From positions 2,976,001 to 3,040,000 of the forward strand of contig OY759717.1 in the NCBI GenBank assembly GCA_963662525.1: a stretch of 64,000 bases of DNA, written 5' to 3'. The stretch's first letter is position 1. Each line of letters starts with the position of its first letter. Shown piece by piece: positions 36,529 to 45,460 of the stretch. The stretch is from CAZSDU01 sp963662525. GTDB lineage: Bacteria; Bacteroidota; Bacteroidia; Bacteroidales; FEN-979. The notes under the pieces are model-generated. The model did not search any database and was not told the DNA's origin. It saw only the letters and a program-made list of their open reading frames with translations. The position numbers and the translations under genes are program-made.

Positions 36529-36602
36529 TGGAGAATAAGGGAGTCGAACCCTTGACCCCTAGCTTGCAAAGCTAGTGCTCTGGCCAGCTGAGCTAATTCC
36601 CC
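36529..36602 (-). tRNA. tRNA-Ala (TGC)
   Basis: 74 bases with a complete cloverleaf: acceptor GGGGAAT/ATTCTCC, D arm GCTC...GAGC, anticodon TGC in a TTTGCAA loop, T arm AAGGG TTCGACT CCCTT. The CCA end is encoded (36526-36528). It sits in the 16S-23S spacer. Confidence 0.97.
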
Positions 36603-36615
36603 AAATCGATTCATG

Positions 36616-36689
36616 TAGTCCCGCGCAGATTTGAACTGCGGACCCCTACATTATCAGTGTAGTGCTCTAACCAACTGAGCTACGGGACT
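36616..36689 (-). tRNA. tRNA-Ile (GAT)
   Basis: 74 bases: acceptor AGTCCCG/CGGGACT, anticodon GAT in a CTGATAA loop, T arm GCAG TTCAAAT CTGC. CCA is not encoded. It lies 13 bases from tRNA-Ala in the spacer, the usual Bacteroidota order. Confidence 0.97.
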
Positions 36690-36693
36690 ATAT

Positions 36694-36728
36694 AATTACG
36701 AATTACGAATTACGAATTACGAATTAAG
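36694..36728. repeat. Tandem heptamer AATTACG in the 16S-tRNA spacer
   Basis: Four perfect AATTACG units and one degenerate AATTAAG follow tRNA-Ile on the 16S side. It resembles simple AATTC/G-TAATT repeats seen between genes elsewhere in this window. Confidence 0.85.
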
Positions 36729-36890
36729 ACGTAAAATTTGTTCGTTAATCCTTTGCTGTAAAGTAGGAACACTTCCTGAGCTCGGTTTGGGTTCTTTTCT
36801 TAATTTAAGGTCAAGAAAAGAAGTAAGGTTGAGTAGCAAATATCATCCTGATTCCGATTTCTCGGGATCGGGAAATAGTAAACCTTCTCT

Positions 36891-38416
<1,526 letters not shown>

Positions 38417-38518
38417 TAAAAGGAAAATTTAATACTGTATTAGGCTTAACTATTACCAAAAAAGAAATTAACAGAGTTAATTTTCTGGGATATTTGCTAC
38501 TCTTCTTACTTCAATCTT

Positions 38519-38527
38519 TCAAAGAAC
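38519..38527 (-). promoter_or_regulatory. boxA-like site downstream of rRNA promoter P2
   Basis: The minus strand reads GTTCTTTGA, about 44 bases after the P2 -7 box and about 100 bases before 16S. Confidence 0.5.
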
Positions 38528-38570
38528 TTTATTCCGTCCCCTTTCGGGTAGATTTTTCAAAAACGGACTG

Positions 38571-38601
38571 CAAAATTACAACTTAATTTCTTTTCTCCAA
38601 A
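38571..38601 (-). promoter_or_regulatory. rRNA promoter P2 (proximal)
   Basis: The minus strand reads TTTG, exactly 19 bases, TAATTTTG, a textbook Bacteroidota promoter. Its start point would be about 150 bases before 16S. Confidence 0.75.
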
Positions 38602-38691
38602 CTTTTTTTCTAATTTCTCTAAAAAAGTTTTCTACATGCTTACATATCCTTTTGACAGGGACTTGTACGCTGAATTCTGCAATTTGTTTCA

Positions 38692-38700
38692 TCAAAGAAC
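38692..38700 (-). promoter_or_regulatory. boxA-like site downstream of rRNA promoter P1
   Basis: The minus strand reads GTTCTTTGA, about 16 bases after the P1 -7 box. It is the third copy of the same nonamer in the operon. Confidence 0.5.
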
Positions 38701-38715
38701 GTCGAAACGGGAGTG

Positions 38716-38749
38716 CAAAGGTAAAAACATTTTTTTCTCATCCTACAAA
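38716..38749 (-). promoter_or_regulatory. rRNA promoter P1 (distal)
   Basis: The minus strand reads TTTG, a 22-base spacer, TACCTTTG. The spacer is slightly long, but both boxes match and AT-rich sequence lies upstream. Confidence 0.6.
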
Positions 38750-38809
38750 TATTTTTAGTTTTATTTAATATTTCTTTCTTTTCATCGTTAAAACAATAAA
38801 AACTAATTC

Positions 38810-38841
38810 TTTACATTCTTATTTTTTTTTATGTATATTTG
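38810..38841 (+). promoter_or_regulatory. Promoter of the small outer-membrane protein gene
   Basis: TTTA, 20 bases, TATATTTG, 32 bases before the ATG at 38874, which follows an AAGGAAATG context. Confidence 0.6.
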
Positions 38842-38873
38842 CAGTTCTACTAAAATAATATATCAACAAGGAA

Positions 38874-39527
38874 ATGAAACGTTGCCCGGCCATAATAATT
38901 TTCATTACCGGATTCTTTTTATTGACCGGAATCCTTGCTTCTGCCCAGGATAGCATTCCAAGCCTTTCTGCCAAACCTAAAAAACCAAATACCTTCTGGA
39001 GAAGAATCTCGGTGGGTGGAAACCTTGGATTTCAACTGGGAAGCGTTACAGGCATCACCATTTCACCGGAAATACGTTGTCGTACCATTGACCAGCTTTA
39101 TGTGGGAACCAGAATCATTTACCAGTATTTTAAATACAAGAATTACTTCTATGACAATGATACCAAGGAATTTCTAAGCTATGAATCCAGTGTATATGGT
39201 GGGGGAATTTACCTGAGGTATTACCTGCGTAGTCTTTTTAGCAATTTTTTTGGAAATTTTTATGCGCATGTGGAATATGAGTATATGGCATATATACGAC
39301 CTTATATCTTCGCCCAGGGTGGTCATATTTTTGATCCATATGGGAATTCATTCGTCCCGGGAAACCAGGTTGTAGAAATAAACAGCATTTTCGTGGGTGG
39401 AGGTTACAGCCAGCCAATTGGGAACCGGGTATCCCTCGACCTGATGATTCTGTTTAACCTGAACGATTCTTATAACTCTCCCTATTCAAACCCGATCTTC
39501 AGATTAGGAGTCGGAGTCGGTTTGTAA
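38874..39527 (+). CDS. Small outer-membrane beta-barrel protein
   Basis: Protein of 217 residues with a signal peptide (about 1-24, ending LASAQD). The rest is a run of amphipathic strands (ISVGGNLGFQLGSVTGITIS, QLYVGTRIIYQYFKY, GGGIYLRYYLRSLF, RVSLDLMILFNLN) and ends RLGVGVGL, as in 8-strand outer-membrane barrels. I do not recognise a named family, and no ligand can be inferred. It is transcribed divergently from the rRNA operon from its own promoter and ends 6 bases from the convergent pepD gene. Confidence 0.8.
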   Translation: MKRCPAIIIFITGFFLLTGILASAQDSIPSLSAKPKKPNTFWRRISVGGNLGFQLGSVTGITISPEIRCRTIDQLYVGTRIIYQYFKYKNYFYDNDTKEFLSYESSVYGGGIYLRYYLRSLFSNFFGNFYAHVEYEYMAYIRPYIFAQGGHIFDPYGNSFVPGNQVVEINSIFVGGGYSQPIGNRVSLDLMILFNLNDSYNSPYSNPIFRLGVGVGL

Positions 39528-39533
39528 AACAAT

Positions 39534-40994
39534 TTATTGTTCCGGCACATTTTTCAGCACATCCAGCGTCAGCTCCCAGAACTTGACTGCCGAAGGAATC
39601 TCCAGGCGCTCATCCGGAGAGTGCGCTCCCTTTATGGTGGGACCAAAGGAAACCATATCCATACCCGGATATATTGCTCCGACCAGTCCGCATTCCAGCC
39701 CTGCATGAATAGCGAGTACCTGAGGTTCCTGATGAAACAGACGACGGTATGAATCAACGGTGATCCTGAGAATTTCAGAATCCGGATTCGGTTTCCAGCC
39801 GGGATAACCCGATGAATGTTCAACATTAGCTCCTGCCAATTGAAATACACTGCCAACCATATCAGCAATATCTTTCTTGGAAGATTCAACGGAACTTCGC
39901 TGACTGGTGGTAAAGAGAATTTTTCCTTCTTTTATCTTGACAGAAGCAAGATTGGTAGATGTTTCCACGAAATTTGGGATCTCCCTCGACATGGCGATGA
40001 CTCCGTGCGGACAGGCATAAAGTGCATCCAGCACCTTTTCCTGAAATCCTGACTCCATCACTTGTCCGGGTATTTCTGCTTTCTCTATGCTGAACCGGAG
40101 ATCAGGTTCTGTGACATGAAGTTCGTCAACCAGAATATTATGAAAATTATTGGCATTGTCTATGAAACCATCTGAAAGTACAGAAGGCACGATAACAATA
40201 GCAAAACCTTCACGAGCTAAAGCATTACGAAGGTTTCCTGCATCCATGGATGCCACCCTTACCTTGAAATCTTTCGCCGTATTCCACAGAAAACGGTTAA
40301 GAATTTTCACTGCATTCCCAAGTCCTTTATGAATATCATCACCCGAATGCCCTCCTTTCAGTCCTGTAATACTGACTTTAAAGGCGACATGATCTGTCGG
40401 TACACCTTCAGTTTTCAGGTCAAGGGTAGCCACTGTATCCTTACCTCCTGCACATCCAATAAACAACTGACCTTCGTCTTCTGAATCAAGGTTGATCAGG
40501 ATTCTCCCTTTAAGTTGATCGGCAGTCAGGGCAAATGCCCCGGTCAGTCCGGTTTCTTCATCCACCGTGAATAATGCTTCAAGCGCAGGATGTGGGATGT
40601 CTGTGGCTTCGAGAATAGCCATCGAGGCTGCAATCCCAATGCCATCATCAGCACCCAGGGTGGTTCCTTCTGCCTTAACCCAGTCACCATCAATCCAAGG
40701 CTTGATCGGATCTTTGTCAAAATCGAATAGGGTATCCGAGTTTTTTTCACATACCATATCCATGTGAGATTGAAGGATAACGGCTTTCCTGTTTTCATAA
40801 CCAGGGGTTGCTGGTTTGCGGATCAGCACATTCCCCGTGCTGTCAAGATCACATTCCAAGTTGTATCTGAATGCAAATTCTTTCAGGTAACCGGCAATCT
40901 TTTCTTCTTTTTTAGAAGGACGGGGTACCTGGCAGATTTCAAGGAAATAATGCCACATGCGTCCTGGTTCTAATTTTTTTATTTCGTGGTTCAT
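39534..40994 (-). CDS. pepD: Aminoacyl-histidine dipeptidase (M20)
   Basis: Cytoplasmic metallopeptidase of 486 residues that cleaves Xaa-His and other dipeptides. Metal and catalytic motifs of M20 are intact: ILQSHMDMVCEKN (His ligand and Asp), TTLGADDGIGIAAS (bridging Asp), FTVDEETGLTGAF (catalytic Glu-Glu), NLDSEDEG, and AIHAGLECGL near the C-terminus with the final His in IKGAHSPDERL. The lid domain (ITGLKGGHSGDDIHKGLGNA) lies in the middle. Length is normal. It is a single gene convergent with the outer-membrane protein gene. Confidence 0.93.
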   Translation of the reverse strand: MNHEIKKLEPGRMWHYFLEICQVPRPSKKEEKIAGYLKEFAFRYNLECDLDSTGNVLIRKPATPGYENRKAVILQSHMDMVCEKNSDTLFDFDKDPIKPWIDGDWVKAEGTTLGADDGIGIAASMAILEATDIPHPALEALFTVDEETGLTGAFALTADQLKGRILINLDSEDEGQLFIGCAGGKDTVATLDLKTEGVPTDHVAFKVSITGLKGGHSGDDIHKGLGNAVKILNRFLWNTAKDFKVRVASMDAGNLRNALAREGFAIVIVPSVLSDGFIDNANNFHNILVDELHVTEPDLRFSIEKAEIPGQVMESGFQEKVLDALYACPHGVIAMSREIPNFVETSTNLASVKIKEGKILFTTSQRSSVESSKKDIADMVGSVFQLAGANVEHSSGYPGWKPNPDSEILRITVDSYRRLFHQEPQVLAIHAGLECGLVGAIYPGMDMVSFGPTIKGAHSPDERLEIPSAVKFWELTLDVLKNVPEQ

Positions 40995-41108
40995 CTTGAT
41001 TGATTTTCCAATGAATAATTCTTTTCGTCATGCAAAAATATCTATTTTCCGTTTCCACAGATTTTTATTTTGTTACCTTTACCCTGAAAAATATCAATCA
41101 TTACCACG

Positions 41109-43484
41109 GTGCGGATCAGATTACCTAAGCTTTTACGATTCAGTGTACTGGCTTTCCGGTACAGTCTTTTTTTCCTTTTAGCGATCATGATGATCTTTTT
41201 GACCGCTTTCGGGTACAGCTATGGATACTCCATTAAACTTCTGGTGGAAAGTTCAGAAAAGGATGCGACAATACTGACCAAGCAAACTATTGTTCAATTC
41301 GAAAATGTGCTGCAGCCCGTTGAAATTGTACCCCAGACCCTGGTCAATGCACTGGAAAGTCCCAATGTAAGTTATTCGGATATCCAGCGGATTTCAAGAG
41401 ATTTCGTGTTGCGCGACCCGGTTGTTTTTGGCAGTTGCCTTGCTTTTGAGCCCTACGCATTTGAAAAGGATAAATATTGGTATGCACCCTATGTTTTTGA
41501 GAAACCCAACGGGATCAGGTATAAGTTCCTTAGTGGGCCGGCGTATGATTATTTTAAACAGGATTGGTACCGCTTGCCTAAGTTGTTGGGTCATCCTGTT
41601 TGGACTGAACCCTACTTTGATAAAGGGGGAGGAGATACCCTGATGTGCACTTACTCAGTCCCGATGTACAAACCGGTTGATGGAAAACGGGTTTTTATCG
41701 GGGTACTAACCATGGATATTTCTCTTGCTTCATTTGAAAAAATTGTAAACGGTATTAAGGTTTATAAAACAGGTTATGGGGTTCTGGTTTCCCGCATGGG
41801 TAAGATCATTGCTTCGCCAATACCCCGTTTTGCCAATAAAAATATTTTGGATATCGCACATGCCTCCAGGGGAAGGCAAACACTTGCTGCCATTACAGAG
41901 ATGCTCAAGGGGAAAAGTGAATTTGTAAGTATGGATGGGCTGGAATCAAAACATCATCCGAGTTATTTATCCTATGCTCCCCTTTCTTCAACAGGTTGGT
42001 CATTTGGTGTTGTATTCCCTGAAGCAGAACTTACCGATGACCTGATACAATTCTTGAAAAAGATGGTGCGGATCTTTGGCTGGAGTATTCTTGCCCTTTT
42101 AATTGCCACTATTCTGATAACAAGAAAACTTACCAGTCCGATTATTAAGCTTCTGGATGCCACAAAGAAAATCGGGCATGGTGATTTTAATGCAAAGATC
42201 CCCATCAAAAAATCAAAGAATGAAATTGCCCAGCTAAGTAATTCATTTTCTGTTATGCAGGATGAATTGACTACTTATATCAGGGACCTGCAGGATACCA
42301 CAACAGCCAAGGAAAAAATCGAAAGTGAACTCAACATTGCTCATTCCATCCAGATGGGTATGTTGCCTTGTTCATTCCCGGATCGTTCAGACGTGGATTT
42401 ATATGCAATGCTTGAATCTGCAAAAGCAGTAGGGGGAGATTTGTACGACTTCTTTTTTCTTGATCAGGATCACCTGGTTATCGCGATTGGGGATGTTTCA
42501 GGAAAAGGTGTTCCCGCTGCACTTTTCATGACAGTCATGCGAACGTTATTCCGTTCCAATATTTCTCTGGAACTTTCTATTCATGAAGCGATCCGTCAGA
42601 TTAATATCGATCTCTGCAGGGATAATCAGAATCAGATGTTTGTCACCTTTTGGGCAGGGATTATCGACCTTAGATCAGGTGCCATAGAATTTTGTAATGC
42701 CGGCCATAATAATCCCCTGATCATCAGCGTAAACGGTGAGGTTCATAAGATTCAGCAGGTCAATGGAATACCGCTGGGGATCAATGAAACAGCCATGTTT
42801 ACTGCGCAGCACTTATCCCTTTTAACCGGAGAAACCCTGGTTCTGTATACCGATGGTGTTACCGAGGCCATGAATACATCTGAAGACTTCTTCGGAGAAA
42901 AAAAACTGATCCAGACCATTGCTCATCCGGGACGACTGGATGCACAGGGTATCAGCGATCATCTCTTGCAAAAAATAAAATACTTTTCCGCCGGCGCTGA
43001 GCAAGCGGACGATATTACCTTACTGGTTCTCTGTTATAGTAATCCCCAGGGGAAAAATAGCATTCCCATGAAGAAAAAAACACTTTTACTTTGGAATCAG
43101 CTTACTGAACTTGAAAAAATTGTGCAGTTTCTGGAAGAAGTTTCGGAGGAATGGAGTATTCCCCCTAAAACAAGTATGGAAGTCAATCTGGTTATCGAGG
43201 AATTGTTCACCAATATTGTCTTTTATGCCTTCGACGACGGACAGGAGCATCGTATCGAATTGGATATAGAAATGCCGGAACCGAATCTGATTCGCCTGGT
43301 ACTTAAGGATGAGGGCAAACCTTTTAACCTGTTAGAAAAATCGGCGGATGAAGTTGTGAACCAATCCATTGAGGAAAGGAAAATCGGTGGATTAGGAATT
43401 CATTTTGTTAAGGAAATGATGAGTAAAGTTGAGTACGAGCGAAAAAACAATGAGAATATTGTAATTTTAACCAAGAAATATTAA
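41109..43484 (+). CDS. Membrane sensor PP2C phosphatase fused to RsbW-like kinase domain
   Basis: Regulatory protein of 791 residues. Membrane helices at about 15-38 and 317-338 flank an extracytoplasmic dCache-like sensor (DPVVFGSCLAFEPYAF, TEPYFDKGGGDTLMCTYSVP). A HAMP segment and coiled coil follow (about 338-420), then a SpoIIE-type PP2C phosphatase (about 425-640; AKAVGGDLYDFFFLD, GDVSGKGVPAALFM, TLVLYTDGVTEAMN, ADDITLLVL) and a C-terminal GHKL domain (about 660-790; VEEVSEEWSI-like start, NLVIEELFTNIVFYAFDDG, GGLGIHFVKEMM). Such phosphatases dephosphorylate STAS antagonists, and the GHKL part resembles anti-sigma kinases that phosphorylate them. A STAS gene starts 19 bases downstream. 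The start codon is GTG; the next Met would remove the first helix. Confidence 0.9.
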   Translation: MRIRLPKLLRFSVLAFRYSLFFLLAIMMIFLTAFGYSYGYSIKLLVESSEKDATILTKQTIVQFENVLQPVEIVPQTLVNALESPNVSYSDIQRISRDFVLRDPVVFGSCLAFEPYAFEKDKYWYAPYVFEKPNGIRYKFLSGPAYDYFKQDWYRLPKLLGHPVWTEPYFDKGGGDTLMCTYSVPMYKPVDGKRVFIGVLTMDISLASFEKIVNGIKVYKTGYGVLVSRMGKIIASPIPRFANKNILDIAHASRGRQTLAAITEMLKGKSEFVSMDGLESKHHPSYLSYAPLSSTGWSFGVVFPEAELTDDLIQFLKKMVRIFGWSILALLIATILITRKLTSPIIKLLDATKKIGHGDFNAKIPIKKSKNEIAQLSNSFSVMQDELTTYIRDLQDTTTAKEKIESELNIAHSIQMGMLPCSFPDRSDVDLYAMLESAKAVGGDLYDFFFLDQDHLVIAIGDVSGKGVPAALFMTVMRTLFRSNISLELSIHEAIRQINIDLCRDNQNQMFVTFWAGIIDLRSGAIEFCNAGHNNPLIISVNGEVHKIQQVNGIPLGINETAMFTAQHLSLLTGETLVLYTDGVTEAMNTSEDFFGEKKLIQTIAHPGRLDAQGISDHLLQKIKYFSAGAEQADDITLLVLCYSNPQGKNSIPMKKKTLLLWNQLTELEKIVQFLEEVSEEWSIPPKTSMEVNLVIEELFTNIVFYAFDDGQEHRIELDIEMPEPNLIRLVLKDEGKPFNLLEKSADEVVNQSIEERKIGGLGIHFVKEMMSKVEYERKNNENIVILTKKY

Positions 43485-43503
43485 TTCAAATAATATTAGC
43501 GAT

Positions 43504-43836
43504 ATGGAACTTAATGAACAAAAGACTGAGAAATGCATGATCGTTAGCATCAACGGCCGACTTGATACGACGAATTATAGTATTTTGGAAAAGAAACTCA
43601 TGGACATGATCGAAAAGCATGAAGATAGAATTCTGATCGAATGTTCCAATATGGATTATGTCAGCAGCAGCGGTCTGAGAATTTTACTGATGGCATTGAA
43701 AAAGATAACCCTGGCAAGAGGAAAATTCGTGCTTTGCAGTCTACAGGATAATATCCGTGAGATCTTCGAGATTTCGGGTTTCACGAATATATTTGAGATA
43801 TATGCCAATAAGGAAGATGCACTGAAAGTATTTTAG
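43504..43836 (+). CDS. STAS-domain anti-sigma factor antagonist
   Basis: Protein of 110 residues forming one STAS domain of the SpoIIAA/RsbV class. The strand-loop-helix around the phosphorylation site reads MDYVSSSGLRILLMAL, with the acceptor Ser at about 55. The fused phosphatase/kinase upstream is the obvious enzyme that controls its phosphorylation. Its target is open: no separate anti-sigma factor or sigma factor is encoded nearby, and the next gene is cyclase-like. The stop TAG overlaps the GTG start of that gene by one base, so the two are translated together. Confidence 0.92.
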   Translation: MELNEQKTEKCMIVSINGRLDTTNYSILEKKLMDMIEKHEDRILIECSNMDYVSSSGLRILLMALKKITLARGKFVLCSLQDNIREIFEISGFTNIFEIYANKEDALKVF

Positions 43837-44486
43837 TGGCTCAGTATATTCATTATAAGGATCCCAACAGTGAAGAGATGATCAGGATGCTGGAAAGCAT
43901 ACCCAGATGTCCGGGGACCTGCTTTTTTATGGATATCAACCGTTCGACGGATATGAAATATCGGGGCGGACTGACTGATTGGGGACGAAAGCTCAACAAT
44001 ACCTTTAACAATTTGCTTTACGCAAATCATTTTCAAAATAGCATTGTTAAAGGAATTGGAGATGAAATGATGTTATTTATTACAGATGAAGAATTAAAAA
44101 GGAAAGAATCAAACAATACTTATTTTTCACTACTGGAAGATATTTATGCTTCACTTTTTTTAATCCGTCATCATCCCAACCCTGATCTTTTCCTGAATTG
44201 CAAAGTGGCTATACATTATTGTACCGAAGTCCACAATATTACTTTTTTCGAAGGGGCAAATGATTATTATGGCAGTGATATTGACCTTACCGCCCGTTTA
44301 ATGACGAAAGGCATTGAAAACCGGATCGTGCTGAGTGAAAAATTCTATACCAAAGTTAAAAATGATCTGATTGACCTGGGTATGCCATCGGGAACCGGAT
44401 GTCTGGAATGGGTTTCCGACCGCTTTATCGAAAATTTCAAAGGAGTGCCTACCAGTACGGAATTCAGGGTCATAGATATTCAATGA
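43836..44486 (+). CDS. Divergent class III nucleotidyl cyclase-like protein
   Basis: Cytoplasmic protein of 216 residues that I read as a class III adenylate/guanylate cyclase-type fold. The metal-binding Asp pair is present: Asp33 in CFFMDINRSTDM and Asp76 in IVKGIGDEMMLF, with Lys72 before it. Near the end of the fold, YYGSDIDLTARLM keeps the transition-state Arg (154) but has Asp150 where cyclases usually have Asn. It may therefore be a cyclase with altered chemistry or a nucleotide-binding signalling protein. It starts with GTG overlapping the STAS stop, placing it as a likely output of the phosphatase/STAS switch. Confidence in the fold is fair, in activity low. Confidence 0.7.
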   Translation: MAQYIHYKDPNSEEMIRMLESIPRCPGTCFFMDINRSTDMKYRGGLTDWGRKLNNTFNNLLYANHFQNSIVKGIGDEMMLFITDEELKRKESNNTYFSLLEDIYASLFLIRHHPNPDLFLNCKVAIHYCTEVHNITFFEGANDYYGSDIDLTARLMTKGIENRIVLSEKFYTKVKNDLIDLGMPSGTGCLEWVSDRFIENFKGVPTSTEFRVIDIQ

Positions 44487-44498
44487 AGAATTAGGAAT
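44483..44498 (+). repeat. 16-base inverted repeat, left copy, flanking ZIP gene
   Basis: ATGAAGAATTAGGAAT, overlapping the stop of the cyclase-like gene. The exact reverse complement is at 45282-45297. Confidence 0.8.
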
Positions 44499-44514
44499 GA
44501 ATTGGTAATAAGAG

Positions 44515-45231
44515 ATGATCGTATATTTAGTTTTATTTGTGACAGTTATAGCCAGTGGTTCGCTGATCTTTTTTTTCAAATCAGATGATCCGCGCATACT
44601 TAAATTTTTATTGGCTTTCAGTGGCGCTTTTCTGATCGGAATCACTTTTCTGAAACTGATTCCTGAGGTATTTGCTGTTCCTACTGTGTTTACAGGACTC
44701 TTTGTTCTTCTTGGTTTCTTGTTGCAGCTGTTTCTGGAATTGATCACGGAAGGTGCCGAACACGGACATAAGCATGCTCATTCGGACAATGAACGGGTTT
44801 CCCCTTTTTTATTGCTCCTCGGACTTTGCATCCATTCTTTTCTGGAAGGTATGCCCCTCGTGGGGAGTTTCAATATAGCTTTGCAGCATTCCCTGGTACT
44901 GGGTATTGTTGTGCATAACATCCCGATTTCACTTACACTTATGAGCCTTTTCCTGCATTATGGTTGTTCTAAACCCAAGGCTTTTATCTACCTGGGCATT
45001 TTTGCCCTGATGACTCCCCTGGGTTCGGTTTTTAGCAATGTCCTTGATGCCACTTTTACTAATTCACTGAACCTGTATTTTAATTATGCACTGGCAGTTG
45101 TCATCGGGATTTTCCTGCATGTTTCCACCTCCATCTTATTTGAAACGGAAGAGAATCACCGGTATAACCTTCAGAAATTCCTAACGGTAATTATAGGATT
45201 AGTCGTAGCATTTGGAATTTCTTTATTGTAA
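44515..45231 (+). CDS. ZIP family metal transporter
   Basis: Inner-membrane protein of 238 residues with seven to eight hydrophobic helices. A His-rich loop (EGAEHGHKHAHSDNE) lies between helices 3 and 4, and the metal path motifs of ZIP transporters follow: CIHSFLEGMPLVG in helix 4 and VVHNIPISLTLMSLF in helix 5. It should move divalent cations, most likely Zn2+, into the cytoplasm. It starts 28 bases after the cyclase-like gene and may be cotranscribed with the signalling operon, although a short inverted repeat flanks it on both sides. Confidence 0.88.
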   Translation: MIVYLVLFVTVIASGSLIFFFKSDDPRILKFLLAFSGAFLIGITFLKLIPEVFAVPTVFTGLFVLLGFLLQLFLELITEGAEHGHKHAHSDNERVSPFLLLLGLCIHSFLEGMPLVGSFNIALQHSLVLGIVVHNIPISLTLMSLFLHYGCSKPKAFIYLGIFALMTPLGSVFSNVLDATFTNSLNLYFNYALAVVIGIFLHVSTSILFETEENHRYNLQKFLTVIIGLVVAFGISLL

Positions 45232-45242
45232 TTGCAGAATTC

Positions 45243-45273
45243 TTTGTCAGAAAGAAAATTATCCTTAATTTTG
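45243..45273 (+). promoter_or_regulatory. Promoter of tRNA-Leu(GAG)
   Basis: TTTG, 19 bases, TAATTTTG, about 45 bases before the tRNA. It matches the Bacteroidota consensus with ideal spacing. Confidence 0.7.
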
Positions 45274-45281
45274 CACTCCCA

Positions 45282-45297
45282 ATTCCTAATTCTTCAT
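45282..45297 (-). repeat. 16-base inverted repeat, right copy, flanking ZIP gene
   Basis: Exact reverse complement of 44483-44498, located in the leader of tRNA-Leu and followed by related AATTTGTAATT sequence. Confidence 0.8.
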
Positions 45298-45318
45298 TTG
45301 TAATTTGTAATTGGTTAT

Positions 45319-45401
45319 GCCCAGGTGGTGAAATTGGTAGACACGCTACTTTGAGGGGGTAGTGTCCTTAGGATGTGCAAGTTCGAGTCTTGTCCTGGGC
45401 A
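45319..45401 (+). tRNA. tRNA-Leu (GAG)
   Basis: 83-base class II tRNA: acceptor GCCCAGG/CCTGGGC, D loop AAATTGGTAGAC, anticodon GAG after TT, long variable arm (TGTCCTTAGGATGT), T loop TTCGAGT. CCA is not encoded. Confidence 0.95.
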
Positions 45402-45410
45402 CCGGAAAGT

Positions 45411-45452
45411 AAAAAAAGACCGCTAACTTTAAGTTATCAGGTCTTTTTTTTT
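45411..45452. terminator. Terminator shared by tRNA-Leu(GAG) and PorP gene
   Basis: A long hairpin (AAAAAAGACC...GGTCTTTTTT with an inner TAAC/GTTA stem) has A and T tracts on opposite sides, so it can act in both directions between these convergent genes. Confidence 0.8.
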
Positions 45453-45460
45453 GAATATAA

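Larger units (their letters stand above)
38417..38809 (-). promoter_or_regulatory. rRNA operon leader and promoter region (gene-free)
   Basis: This AT-rich stretch between 16S and the divergent outer-membrane gene holds no open frame of note. It contains two promoters and two boxA-like sites on the minus strand, listed separately, plus long T- and A-tracts beyond the distal promoter that could act as UP-like elements. Confidence 0.7.

Noticed and set aside
36694..36728. Heptamer repeats as a CRISPR or iteron origin
   Set aside because: Units are head to tail without spacers, in an rRNA spacer, and no replication gene is near.
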